Assembly: GCF_010915705.1 (NCBI RefSeq)
Contig: NZ_JAAIKE010000001.1
Coordinates: 558,001-622,000 of the forward strand
Source: Pseudotabrizicola algicola
Lineage (GTDB): Bacteria; Pseudomonadota; Alphaproteobacteria; Rhodobacterales; Rhodobacteraceae
Direction: 5' to 3'
Length of the DNA stretch: 64,000 bases
The position numbers and the translations under genes are program-made. Under the pieces are notes generated by a model. It was not told where the DNA came from. It was given only the letters and a program-made list of their open reading frames with translations, and searched no databases. Shown here in pieces: positions 55,308 to 63,992 of this stretch (the first letter of the stretch is position 1; the number at the start of each line of letters is the position of its first letter).

Positions 55308-56456
55308 ATGGCGCCGGTCAATTATCAAGCCCTGCACAAGTTCCCGTTTGACCGTGCAGAGCGCCCCCCGCGTCAGCCCCCCTCATGGCCGCTCGTCGGT
55401 CTGTTCATCCTTGCCACCGTCGCCGCCATCGCCCTCGCGCGCGATTTCTTGATGCCGATCACCTTCGCGGTGCTGCTGTTTTTCGTGTTCATTCCGGTGC
55501 GGCGGCGTCTGTCGCGGCTCGGCGTCCCCCCCGTGGTGACGGGCGCCGCCATCGTCTTCAGCCTCTTTTTCTCCATCATCGCCCTGTTCTGGACGGTGTC
55601 CGGTCCGGCGGGGCAACTGATCTCGGACATGCCCGAGATCCAGTCGGCGCTGACGGAAAAGCTGCAAAGCCTGCGCGGCACCTTCGAGACGATCGATACC
55701 GCGATGGCGCAGATGGAGGCCGACCCCGAAAGCGAGGAAGACTCCGTGACCCCCGGGCTCGATGTGGCCTCGGCCATCCTGAACGGGCTCTATACCACAC
55801 CCGGCATCCTCGGGCAGGTGGCGCTGACGCTGTTCCTTCTGTTCTTCCTGATCGCCTCGGGCGACATGATGTATCTCAAGATCGTGCAAAGCTTCGACAC
55901 CCTGCACGAAAAGCGCCGCGCCTATTCCGCCCTGCGCGAGATCGAGGAATCGCTCGGCAGCTATCTGGGGGCCATCGCGCTCATCAACGCCTGCCTCGGC
56001 GTCGCGATCGGGCTGGCGATGTGGGCGCTGGGGATGCCCTCGCCGCTGCTGTTCGGCCTTCTGGCCTTCTCGCTCAACTTCATCCCCTATCTCGGGGCGA
56101 TCACGGGGGTCGGCATCGCCTTTCTGGTCGCCCTCGTCAGCTTTGACGATCTGGGCTGGCCGATCCTCGTGGCGTTCACCTACCTGACCATCACCACGCT
56201 CGAAGGGCAGGTCATCACCCCCTATTTCGTCGCCCGCCGCCTCCAGATGAACGCGGTCGTCGTCTTTCTCACCGTCGCGCTCTGGGCCTGGCTGTGGTCG
56301 GTGATCGGCATGATCATCGCAGTGCCGCTCCTCGTGGTGATCTCGGTCATTTCCGACCATGTGCCGGGGCTCGAGAAACTGGGCAATTTCCTCGCCGGAG
56401 ACGATCCCGTCCCGCTGGCCGAGGATGACCCGCCAGAGCCTGCCGCGGCACCCTAG
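55308..56456 (+). CDS. AI-2E/PerM-family membrane permease
   Basis: 382 aa from ATG 55308. About seven helices: a pair at the N-terminus (SWPLVGLFILATVAAIALAR; FAVLLFFVFIPVRRR), an amphipathic middle, then a group with LLAFSLNFIPYLGAITGVGI and FVARRLQMNAVVVFLTVALW, typical of PF01594. Family members include the autoinducer-2 exporter TqsA and Na+/H+ antiporters, so the substrate is open. Its stop and that of the convergent DUF1499 gene share the tetranucleotide CTAG. Confidence 0.9.
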   Translation: MAPVNYQALHKFPFDRAERPPRQPPSWPLVGLFILATVAAIALARDFLMPITFAVLLFFVFIPVRRRLSRLGVPPVVTGAAIVFSLFFSIIALFWTVSGPAGQLISDMPEIQSALTEKLQSLRGTFETIDTAMAQMEADPESEEDSVTPGLDVASAILNGLYTTPGILGQVALTLFLLFFLIASGDMMYLKIVQSFDTLHEKRRAYSALREIEESLGSYLGAIALINACLGVAIGLAMWALGMPSPLLFGLLAFSLNFIPYLGAITGVGIAFLVALVSFDDLGWPILVAFTYLTITTLEGQVITPYFVARRLQMNAVVVFLTVALWAWLWSVIGMIIAVPLLVVISVISDHVPGLEKLGNFLAGDDPVPLAEDDPPEPAAAP

Positions 56457-56884
56457 CGCCCCAGCGCCGCCAGCCAGCCCCGCAGCCGCCGCGCGTTCAC
56501 GCCCATATCCTCGCGGCCAAAGCGCAGGCGCGAGAACACGTAAAGCCCGTCCCTGCGCACCTCGGCGGTGGTGATGTCGGGAAAGCCCCAGAAGGCCGAA
56601 CGGCTGATCCATGTGATCCGCCCCGTCACATCCGACCCCGCCAGACGCATCGTGCGGGGCGTCGCCAGCGCCGCCGCGTCCAGCGCGATCAGCAGCCGCA
56701 GCGCCTCGTCCGGCTCTGCCGCCAGCCGCAGCGAGGCCCCGCCGGTCATCGGCACCACCTCGCCATAGGGCCCCCAGTCGGCGCGGGGCGCCACATGCCA
56801 CTCCTCCGCCTCGATCGGGGTCAGCCGGATAAAGGCCATCAGCCCCAGCACCACAAGCACGCCCGCGCCAACCAGCCATTCCAT
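56453..56884 (-). CDS. DUF1499 family protein
   Basis: 143 aa from ATG 56884. One N-terminal membrane helix (MEWLVGAGVLVVLGLMAFIR), then the DUF1499 domain, recognised from SRSAFWGFPDITTAEV, LYVFSRLRFGREDMGVNARR and LRGWLAAL. Function unknown. 17 bases after the speB stop on the same strand, so probably in one transcript with speB. Confidence 0.82.
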   Translation of the reverse strand: MEWLVGAGVLVVLGLMAFIRLTPIEAEEWHVAPRADWGPYGEVVPMTGGASLRLAAEPDEALRLLIALDAAALATPRTMRLAGSDVTGRITWISRSAFWGFPDITTAEVRRDGLYVFSRLRFGREDMGVNARRLRGWLAALGR

Positions 56885-56901
56885 CCTGCCCGAACCCCTT
56901 T

Positions 56902-57867
56902 TCACTTGCGGTATTTCGCCCAATGGTAGAGGCAAATCAGCTCATGCGCCACATGCGCGCCCGCAATCGCCGTGGCCCCCGTGCTGTCATAGGCGGGCGA
57001 GACTTCCACCACATCGCCCCCCACCATGTTGATCCCCGCCAGATCGCGCAGGCACGCCGCCGCCTGCCAGCTGTGCAGGCCGCCCCAGACCGGCGTTCCC
57101 GTCCCCGGTGCCACCGAAGGATCAAGGCAATCGATGTCGAAGGTCACATAACACGGCCGGTCGCCCACGATGGCCCGAGCCCGCGCCACCGCATGCGCCA
57201 CGCCCCGCTCATGCACCGTGCGCGCGTCGATATACTCCACCCCCAGATAATCGTCGCAATGGGTGCGGATGCCGATCTGCACGCTCGCCTTCGGGTCGAT
57301 CACCCCCGTCTTCACCCCCTTGTAGAAAAAGGTGCCGTGGTCGATCCGGTCCATGTCATCATCGGCCCACAGGTCCGAATGGGCGTCGAAATGGATCACC
57401 GCCATCGGCCCGAACTTCTCGGCATAGGCGCGCAGGATCGGCAGGGTGATGAAATGGTCGCCCCCCAGCGTCACCGTGCCCGCACCCGCCGCCAGAATCC
57501 CGCCGATATGCGCGGTCAGCAGCCCCGGAAAACTGGGCGTATGCGCATAGTCAAAGGCCAGATCGCCGTAATCGACGATCGCCATCTCCTCCAGCGGGCT
57601 GGTCGGCCAGCCATAGGGCGGATCAAAGGGCTGCAAGGCGCTCGCCTCGCGGATCGCACGCGGGCCAAAGCGCGCGCCGGTGCGATGCGTCACCGCCTGA
57701 TCGAAGGGCACGCCGGTGATCGCCAGATCGACCCCGGCCAGATATTTGCTATAGGTCCGGCGCAGGAAACTCGTCGCGCCGGCAAAGGCGTTCTCGAACG
57801 CCAGCCCCGTCAACCCCTTGCGGGTAAAGGCGGTATCCACCTGCTTTTTCGCATCTTCCAAAGCCAT
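56902..57867 (-). CDS. speB: Agmatinase/ureohydrolase
   Basis: 321 aa from ATG 57867. Ureohydrolase with two-manganese motifs GGDHFITLP, VIHFDAHSDLW and FDIDCLDPSVAPGTGTP. Splits agmatine into putrescine and urea; close relatives use guanidinobutyrate or guanidinopropionate, which sequence reading cannot exclude. No arginine decarboxylase is in the window. A consensus TTGACA promoter element lies 94 bases upstream. Confidence 0.9.
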   Translation of the reverse strand: MALEDAKKQVDTAFTRKGLTGLAFENAFAGATSFLRRTYSKYLAGVDLAITGVPFDQAVTHRTGARFGPRAIREASALQPFDPPYGWPTSPLEEMAIVDYGDLAFDYAHTPSFPGLLTAHIGGILAAGAGTVTLGGDHFITLPILRAYAEKFGPMAVIHFDAHSDLWADDDMDRIDHGTFFYKGVKTGVIDPKASVQIGIRTHCDDYLGVEYIDARTVHERGVAHAVARARAIVGDRPCYVTFDIDCLDPSVAPGTGTPVWGGLHSWQAAACLRDLAGINMVGGDVVEVSPAYDSTGATAIAGAHVAHELICLYHWAKYRK

Positions 57868-57937
57868 GCCTGTCACTCCCGTCGGCAAAACGGTCGTCAT
57901 TCTGTGCCTCGGAGACGCGCCAGATCCGGATGGGCCG

Positions 57938-57966
57938 AGATGGCCCGACCCGGTCGCGGCTGTCAA
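57938..57966 (-). promoter_or_regulatory. Putative promoter of speB-DUF1499
   Basis: TTGACA (57966-57961), 17-base spacer, CCATCT (57943-57938), minus strand. Confidence 0.4.
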
Positions 57967-58017
57967 CCCCGGCGCGGGGGGCGGCGCAGCCCCGAACGGC
58001 CGCGCCGACCGTCAGGC

Positions 58018-59529
58018 CTACCCCGGCGCGCCGCGCCGCGCCTCGGTGCCGCTGCGGCGGGGCGTCACCACCTCGCGGACATGATGCACACAGTCAAGCT
58101 TGCCCAGATCAGGCCCAAGCTCGAAATCGAAGGGAATGCCCTCCAGCACCGGATTGCTGCGCGCGATCAGGTCGAACACGCTGTAGCTCGCCTTGCGATA
58201 GGTCTCGTCAATCGCCATCGCATGGCCGATCTGCCGCCGCCCGTTGAAGGGCGACATGAAGAAATTCCCCGAACAGCCCGGAAAGCTGCACCCGATGGTC
58301 GAGCTGTAATAGATTTCCAGAAACATCAGATCGGTCGAATTGGCCTCTGCATAGGCCGGCAAGGCCCGCCGCCATGCCTCGTAGCGATCATGAAAGCGCT
58401 GGTGCACCGTTGCGTCGAACTCGTCGCGCGGCACGGGCAAAAGCCGTTTGATCTGCCAATGCGTGCGCCGCCGGGCCTTGCTGCCGATCTTGTCGGCCAG
58501 CACCGCGCGCAGAATATCGGTCTGATGGCCACGGAACACCACAACCCCGTCGGGCAGCAGGCGGTTCAGCCCGTTCGAAATCTCGCGCGGGGGGCGCATC
58601 GGAAAGCCGACCGCGCGCAGGAACGTGGCCTCGTCCTCCTGGGTGATCGCCTTGCTCACCTTATGCGCACGCCGGTCATGGGTTTCATGGGGAATCCCCA
58701 CGCCTTCGGCCATGCGCTGCGCGATAGAGGCGTCGATCCGCCCCATGAAATTGCTGATATGGGTAAAGCTGCTTTCGATATAGCGCGCCGCAGGTCCGGC
58801 CATCGCCAGCAAAAGGCGGCTGTCCTGCCCGCCCGACAGCGCTATCCATGTGCGATGCGCCTTGGCCACCGCCGACATGACGGCCCGTGTCTGCGCCGTG
58901 ATCGCATCATAGGTATGTTCCAGATCGCCGCCCACCAGCGCGATGCTGTCCGGCCTTGGCCAGAAACGGGTTTCGGTGAATGTCTCCAGCGACAGATAGC
59001 AGCTCGGGTTCAGCCGCCGCGCTGTCTTGTCGCGGGTGTCGAACAACGTATAGACCCCGCCGCGCTCGGCCACTGCCGAATGGTCATAATCGTCCCGATC
59101 CTCGACGGGGCGGTCAAGGCACAGCGCCAGCGATGCCGCAAGCCGCCGCGCCACAGGGTCATAAACCGCCCCGATCATCCCGCAGGGGTCGCAATAGAAC
59201 CGCGTCTCGCGCCCGTCGGCCATCAGCACGCCAAACCGCCCGCTGATGCCTTCCACCCATTGCTCCACCGCATCCCAGCCCTTGGCGGGGTCGGGGGCGG
59301 TCTTTACCACGCCGGTCAGCAGCGCGCCGCGCTCTTCCACGGCGATGCCGAACAACAGGCCAAAAACCGATCCGTCCTTGCGCACCAGACGCGCCAGCGG
59401 CAAATCGCTGCCCAGTTCCAGCGTCCAGCCGCCCAGAAGCTGCCGCCGCGACGGCGGGGCAGTCGCGGGCTGCATCTTCTCGGACTGTCTGGAAATGCGG
59501 TATTGATAGCGGAACGCTTTGTCCTGCAT
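58018..59529 (-). CDS. Orphan asparagine-synthetase-like protein without glutaminase nucleophile
   Basis: 503 aa. The C-terminal half carries the PP-loop ATP pyrophosphatase motif SGGQDSR (about 232-238), as in AsnB-like amidotransferases; the SGGxDSR form is typical of AsnB relatives in polysaccharide or natural-product loci, not of housekeeping AsnB (SGGLDSS). The N-terminal part (about 40-180) resembles the glutamine amidotransferase domain (GISGRFGVLMADGRETRFYC) but lacks Cys at position 2, so glutamine hydrolysis there is unlikely. It may form an amide with ammonia or adenylate another substrate. It is a single-gene unit: terminator upstream, speB promoter downstream, no pathway neighbours. 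Substrate unknown. Confidence 0.72.
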   Translation of the reverse strand: MQDKAFRYQYRISRQSEKMQPATAPPSRRQLLGGWTLELGSDLPLARLVRKDGSVFGLLFGIAVEERGALLTGVVKTAPDPAKGWDAVEQWVEGISGRFGVLMADGRETRFYCDPCGMIGAVYDPVARRLAASLALCLDRPVEDRDDYDHSAVAERGGVYTLFDTRDKTARRLNPSCYLSLETFTETRFWPRPDSIALVGGDLEHTYDAITAQTRAVMSAVAKAHRTWIALSGGQDSRLLLAMAGPAARYIESSFTHISNFMGRIDASIAQRMAEGVGIPHETHDRRAHKVSKAITQEDEATFLRAVGFPMRPPREISNGLNRLLPDGVVVFRGHQTDILRAVLADKIGSKARRRTHWQIKRLLPVPRDEFDATVHQRFHDRYEAWRRALPAYAEANSTDLMFLEIYYSSTIGCSFPGCSGNFFMSPFNGRRQIGHAMAIDETYRKASYSVFDLIARSNPVLEGIPFDFELGPDLGKLDCVHHVREVVTPRRSGTEARRGAPG

Positions 59530-59689
59530 GTCGGTTTTCCTGCCTGTTCATGTGTCATTTGACATCATTTTGCCCAAGACAAAGGTGCAGGCAGGTGCGG
59601 AGCCGGTCAAGAAAATTTGGGCCAAATGCGAGATACTGTGGCGAATTGGCCCGATTTCCGAAACAGTGCAAAGGTAAAGAAATTGTAAA

Positions 59690-59728
59690 GGCGGAACGCC
59701 AAGCCTTTGATACTGCTTGCGCTCCGCC
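59690..59728 (-). terminator. Terminator of the M20 amidohydrolase gene
   Basis: On the minus strand GGCGGAGCGCAAGC pairs with GCTTGGCGTTCCGCC (one mismatch, one bulge) over a 10-base loop, then TTTACAATTTCTTT. It lies in the 220-base, visibly A/T-richer gap before the asparagine-synthetase-like gene; the rest of that gap holds no other gene I can see. Confidence 0.6.
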
Positions 59729-59749
59729 CCTGTAACACAGTGGTGGCGC

Positions 59750-60913
59750 CTAGCCGGACGGCTGCGCCCTCTCCACCAGTCGGGCCAGAAAACTTGCCCC
59801 CACAGGGGCCGCCTCATCGTTGAAATCATAGGCCGGATGGTGCAGCCCCGCCCCCGGCCCGATCCCCATGAACAGATAGGCCCCCGGCCGGGCCTCCAGC
59901 ATGTAGCTGAAATCCTCCGACCCCATCTCGCGGTTGGCCCGCGCATTCACCGCCGCCTCCCCCGAGATCTCTGCGGCGACGGCGGCGGCAAAATCGGCCT
60001 CCTCGGGGTGGTTCACCGTGGCCGGATAGCCCCAGTCATACTCCACCTCGGCCCGCACGTTGAAGGCCTGCGCGTGCCCCTCCACAATCTCCAGCACCCG
60101 CCGTTTCAACAGCGCCCGAACCTCCGGCTTGAAGGCCCGGATCGTCGCGCAAAACGTCGCCACCTCGGGGATGATGTTGGAGGCCGTCCCCGCATGGATC
60201 TGCGTGACCGAAATCACCGCCTCATCCATCGCATAGACGTTGCGCGGGATGATCGTCTGCACCGCCTGCACCATCGCCACCACCGCGACCACAGGGTCCA
60301 CACATTCATGCGGCGTCGCCCCATGCCCGCCCTTGCCGGTCACCGTCACCCATGCCGTATCGACCGAGGCCATCAACGGCCCGGGCGTGGTCTGGAAATG
60401 CCCCAGGGGCACGTTGGGCGCGTTGTGGATGCCAAAGACGCGGGCGATGCCAAAGCGGTCCATCACCCCTTCCTCCACCATCACGCCGCCGCCGCCGCCC
60501 TCTTCCTCGGCCGGCTGGAACATTATCGCCACCCGCCCCGCAAAGTTCCGCGTCTCGGCCAGATACTTCGCCGCCCCGAGCGCCATCGTCACATGCCCGT
60601 CATGGCCGCAGGCATGCATCCGCCCCGGCACCACCGAGGCATGTTCGGCCCCAGTCATCTCTTCGATCGGCAGCGCATCCATGTCGGCGCGCAGGCCAAT
60701 CGTCGGCCCCTCGCCCTGCCCGTTGATGATCGCCACCACGCCCGAGGTGGCAATCCCCTCGTGAATCTCGTCCACCCCCATCTCGCGCAAGCGCGCCACG
60801 ATGAAGGCCGCCGTCTGGTGGCAGTCGAACTCAAGCTCCGGATTCGCATGCAGGTGCCGACGCCAGCCCTTCATTTCTTCGGCAAAAGCCGCGATACGGT
60901 TCAGGACGGGCAT
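59750..60913 (-). CDS. M20 family amidohydrolase (hippurate hydrolase/aminoacylase type)
   Basis: 387 aa. Metal-dependent amide hydrolase of the M20D group: RRHLHANPELEFD, LRADMDALPIEE, HACGHDGHVTMALGAA (Cys and His ligands), FQPAEEEGGGG, GKGGHGATPHE and MGSEDFSYMLEARPGA. Acts on N-acyl amino acids; the exact substrate is not readable. ATG 60913 has GGAGAAG upstream. Divergent from mazG with 57 bases between starts. Confidence 0.93.
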   Translation of the reverse strand: MPVLNRIAAFAEEMKGWRRHLHANPELEFDCHQTAAFIVARLREMGVDEIHEGIATSGVVAIINGQGEGPTIGLRADMDALPIEEMTGAEHASVVPGRMHACGHDGHVTMALGAAKYLAETRNFAGRVAIMFQPAEEEGGGGGVMVEEGVMDRFGIARVFGIHNAPNVPLGHFQTTPGPLMASVDTAWVTVTGKGGHGATPHECVDPVVAVVAMVQAVQTIIPRNVYAMDEAVISVTQIHAGTASNIIPEVATFCATIRAFKPEVRALLKRRVLEIVEGHAQAFNVRAEVEYDWGYPATVNHPEEADFAAAVAAEISGEAAVNARANREMGSEDFSYMLEARPGAYLFMGIGPGAGLHHPAYDFNDEAAPVGASFLARLVERAQPSG

Positions 60914-60970
60914 GGGTCTTCTCCTCTGGACTTCAGCCTTTGATCAAATCGGAAAACCAAGGTGCCTGCA

Positions 60971-61795
60971 ATGCCCCCCATGCCCGATGACCGCGACCTC
61001 CTCCACGATCCGGACGGCGGGCTGCCCCGTCTGCGCGCCATCATGGCCCGCCTGCGCGATCCGTCCCTTGGCTGCCCGTGGGATCTGGAGCAGGATTTCG
61101 CCACCATCGCGCCCTATACCATCGAAGAGGCCTATGAGGTCGCCGACGCCATCGAGCGCAAGGCATGGGATGAGTTGCGCGGCGAGTTGGGGGATCTGCT
61201 GTTCCAGTCGGTGTTCCACGCGCAGATGGCCGAAGAAGCCGGCCATTTCGACCTCGATGATGTCATCCGCGCGATTTCCGACAAGATGATCGCGCGCCAC
61301 CCGCATGTGTTCGGCACCGAGTCGCGCGAGAAATCCGCCGAACAGCAAAGCGCCGATTGGGAAGCGCTCAAAGCGCGTGAACGCGGTCCGGCCCGCGTGC
61401 TTGACGGGGTGGCGCTTGGCCTGCCTGCCCTGATGCGCGCGGTCAAACTGCAAAAGCGCGCCGCACGCGTGGGATTCGACTGGCCTTCGACCGATGAAGT
61501 CGTTGCCAAGATCACCGAAGAAGCGGCCGAACTCGTGGAAGCCCGCGACACAATGTCCAAGACCGAAGTCGAGGAAGAGTTTGGCGATTTGCTCTTTGTC
61601 ATGGCCAATCTGGCGCGCCACCTTGATGTGGATCCCGAAGCAGCGCTGCGCGGGGCCAATGCCAAATTCACACGCCGTTTCAACAAGATAGAAAACTGGC
61701 TTGCAGAGACGGGACGCAATCCCGCCCAGTCCGACCTTGCGGAAATGGATGCGCTCTGGAACCGCGCCAAGGCCGAGGAAAAGGCCGCCAAATAG
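60971..61795 (+). CDS. mazG: Nucleoside triphosphate pyrophosphohydrolase MazG
   Basis: 274 aa from ATG 60971 (AAGG eight bases upstream); GTG 60962 and ATG 60980 are alternatives. Two MazG domains: first with PWDLEQDFATIAPYTIEEAY and ELRGELGDLLFQSVFH, second with KITEEAAELVEARD and EEEFGDLLFVMANLARH. The EExxE/ExxD acidic residues bind Mg2+. Hydrolyses all canonical (d)NTPs and lowers ppGpp in E. coli. Cytoplasmic. Confidence 0.95.
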   Translation: MPPMPDDRDLLHDPDGGLPRLRAIMARLRDPSLGCPWDLEQDFATIAPYTIEEAYEVADAIERKAWDELRGELGDLLFQSVFHAQMAEEAGHFDLDDVIRAISDKMIARHPHVFGTESREKSAEQQSADWEALKARERGPARVLDGVALGLPALMRAVKLQKRAARVGFDWPSTDEVVAKITEEAAELVEARDTMSKTEVEEEFGDLLFVMANLARHLDVDPEAALRGANAKFTRRFNKIENWLAETGRNPAQSDLAEMDALWNRAKAEEKAAK

Positions 61796-61818
61796 TTGCC
61801 AAGCATTTCACTCAACTA

Positions 61819-61847
61819 TTGACCGAAGTAAAATTGTCAGGTTTAAG
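61819..61847 (+). promoter_or_regulatory. Putative promoter of the Fe(3+)-binding protein gene
   Basis: TTGACC, 17-base spacer, TTTAAG. The spacer ends in TTGTCAGG, so TTGAC...GTCAG makes an imperfect inverted repeat across the promoter where an iron regulator (RirA/Irr type in this order) could bind. Regulator identity is inference. Confidence 0.4.
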
Positions 61848-61879
61848 GGCGGCATAATTTCCGACCAAAGGACTCAACC

Positions 61880-62887
61880 ATGTCGATCCGCCTGTCTCTC
61901 GCAGCCCTTGCCCTGACCTCGGTGGCCCTGCCCGCCATGGCACAAGAGATCAACATCTACTCGCACCGTCAGCCGGAACTGATCCAGCCGATCATTGACG
62001 CCTTCACGGCGGAAACCGGCATCGCAGTGAACATAGCCTTTGTCGACAAGGGCATGGCCGAGCGTCTGACGGCCGAGGGCGACCGCTCGCCCGCCGATCT
62101 GGTGCTGACCGTCGACATCGCCCGCCTGACCCAAGTGGTCGATGCAGGCGTGACGCAGCCGGTCGAGTCCGAGGTGCTGACCGCCAACATCCCCGCCGAG
62201 CTGCGCGACGAGGCGAACCAGTGGTTTGGCGTCACCACCCGCGCCCGCATCGTCTATGCCTCCAAGGACCGCGTGGCACCGGGCGAAGTCACCACCTACG
62301 AAGACCTTGCCGACCCCAAGTGGAAAGGCCGCATCTGCATCCGTTCCGGCACCAATGATTACAACGTCGCGCTGACCGCCGCCGTCATCGCCCACCACGG
62401 CGAGGAAGCTGCAAAACAGTGGCTGGAGGGCGTGAAAGCCAACCTCGCCCGCAAACCCGATGGCGGCGACCGCGATCAGGTCAAGGCGATTGCGGCAGGC
62501 GAATGCGACATCGCCGTCGGCAACACCTATTACATCGGCCAGATGCTGGCAGACCCCGAGCAGCGCGCAGCTGCCGAAGCCGTCAACATCGTTTTCCCGA
62601 CCTTCACCGATGGCGGCACCCATGTGAACGTCTCGGGCGTGGCGCTGACCAAGGCGGCCCCGAACAAGGAAAACGCCATCAAGTTCATGGAATGGCTGAC
62701 GGGCGATGCCGCCCAGAAGATCTATGCCGAAACCAACTACGAATTCCCGGTCAAGGCTGGCGTCGCCAAGTCGGAACTGGTGGCAAGCTGGGGTGAATTC
62801 ACCGGCGACAGCAAGCCGCTGACCGAAGTCGCCAAGCTGCGCCCCGCCGCGCTGAAGTTGATCGAAGAAGTGAACTTCGACGGCTAA
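61880..62887 (+). CDS. Fe(3+) ABC transporter substrate-binding protein (FbpA/FutA family)
   Basis: 335 aa. Signal peptide MSIRLSLAALALTSVALPAMAQ; mature start INIYSHRQPELIQPIIDAF carries the His/Glu iron-ligand wording, and the paired iron-binding tyrosines are in VGNTYYIGQML. AAGGA eight bases before the ATG. Binds ferric iron in the periplasm. No permease or ATPase follows: a terminator comes 18 bases after the stop and the next gene is on the other strand, so its transporter partners must be elsewhere. Confidence 0.93.
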   Translation: MSIRLSLAALALTSVALPAMAQEINIYSHRQPELIQPIIDAFTAETGIAVNIAFVDKGMAERLTAEGDRSPADLVLTVDIARLTQVVDAGVTQPVESEVLTANIPAELRDEANQWFGVTTRARIVYASKDRVAPGEVTTYEDLADPKWKGRICIRSGTNDYNVALTAAVIAHHGEEAAKQWLEGVKANLARKPDGGDRDQVKAIAAGECDIAVGNTYYIGQMLADPEQRAAAEAVNIVFPTFTDGGTHVNVSGVALTKAAPNKENAIKFMEWLTGDAAQKIYAETNYEFPVKAGVAKSELVASWGEFTGDSKPLTEVAKLRPAALKLIEEVNFDG

Positions 62888-62905
62888 GACTTTGATCCAA
62901 CTAAC

Positions 62906-62935
62906 AAAAGGCCCCGGATTTTCTGGGGCCTTTTT
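62906..62935. terminator. Bidirectional rho-independent terminator
   Basis: AAAAGGCCCC / GGGGCCTTTT, 10-bp stem, 9-base loop, T5 on the plus strand and A-run on the other, shared by two convergent genes. Confidence 0.88.
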
Positions 62936-62936
62936 G

Positions 62937-63992
62937 CTACGGCGTCACCACCTCGACGCAAAGAACGGTGGGCAGATGCCGCGCAATTTCGACCCAGCTG
63001 TCGCCTTCATCCCTGCTCGCAAAGACCGAGCCGGAATTGGTGCCGAAATACACCCCTGCGTCACGCGCATCCACCGCCATGCCCTGCCGCAAAACGGTGA
63101 AAAAGCAATGCTTTGCCGGCAGTCCTTCACCCGTTTTCTCCCAGCTTTCCCCGCCATCGCGTGACCGCCACACCGCCGCGCGCGCATCGGGCGGAAAGCG
63201 CCCCTCGCTGTCGCCGTTCAGCGGGAAGGTCCAGACGGTGCCCGCATCGCGCGGATGCGCGGCAATCGGGAAGCCGAAGGTCGAGGGAAGCCCCTCTGTC
63301 ACCTCTTCCCAGGACAGCGCGCCATCGCGGCTGCGATAGACGCCCTGATGGTTCTGCATGTAGATCAACCCCGGCGCGGCCCCCCACATCATGTTGTGGA
63401 CACAGTGAAAAATCTCGCCTTCGGCCCGGATTTCCTCGCCATCCCAATGGCGGGGCAGATCGCCTGCAGGGCCGGGGCGGTTGCTGCGGCGGTTGCGCGC
63501 CTCCCATGTCACCCCGCCATCGGGCGAATGGAACACGCCCGCCGCCGAGATACCCACCCAGATGCCGCCATGCCCGTCGGTCAGGATGGTGTGCAAGGTC
63601 AGCCCCGCCGCGCCCGGTTGCCACTGATCGGCCCCCGGCACCGCATTCAGGCCCGGCAATTTGGCCCATGTCGCGCCATTATCATGCGATTGATACAAGG
63701 CCGCAGGCTTGGTGCCGGCGAGCAGCCTGTCGCCATCGCGCGCCAGCGACCAGACCGATTGCACACCATCCTCGAACCCCGCGCTCGACAGGGTCCACTC
63801 GCCTGCTTCGCGCCGCCAGACGCCTGCCGGATACCAGCCGCCGCCCCCCGCCGCCCAAAGCCTCTCTCCGTGACCCAAGGCATGGTTGATCCCCATGCCG
63901 CCGCAAAGTGGCCCTTCAACCCGCCACTCTTCGGCGCCGTGAATGACGAAAAGCCCCTTGTTCGTCCCCACCAACAAATCCGGATGTGCCAC
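62937..63992 (-). CDS. BNR/Asp-box repeat beta-propeller protein (sialidase/Vps10-like fold)
   Basis: 351 aa from GTG 63992, eight bases from the window edge; a start further upstream cannot be excluded. No signal peptide. At least five Asp boxes (SxDxGxxW) are visible: SHDNGATW, SPDGGVTW, SRDGALSW, SRDGGESW and SRDEGDSW, plus TFGFPIAAHPRDAGTVW and VYFGTNSGSVFAS. These mark a seven-bladed propeller as in sialidases and exo-glycosidases, but no sialidase Arg triad is evident and many such bacterial proteins have no known activity. The stop lies two bases from the shared terminator. Confidence 0.8.
   Translation of the reverse strand: MAHPDLLVGTNKGLFVIHGAEEWRVEGPLCGGMGINHALGHGERLWAAGGGGWYPAGVWRREAGEWTLSSAGFEDGVQSVWSLARDGDRLLAGTKPAALYQSHDNGATWAKLPGLNAVPGADQWQPGAAGLTLHTILTDGHGGIWVGISAAGVFHSPDGGVTWEARNRRSNRPGPAGDLPRHWDGEEIRAEGEIFHCVHNMMWGAAPGLIYMQNHQGVYRSRDGALSWEEVTEGLPSTFGFPIAAHPRDAGTVWTFPLNGDSEGRFPPDARAAVWRSRDGGESWEKTGEGLPAKHCFFTVLRQGMAVDARDAGVYFGTNSGSVFASRDEGDSWVEIARHLPTVLCVEVVTP

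Noticed and set aside
62937-63992. Functional sialidase
   Set aside because: Asp boxes mark the fold only; no Arg triad or catalytic Tyr/Glu pattern could be identified and there is no signal peptide.
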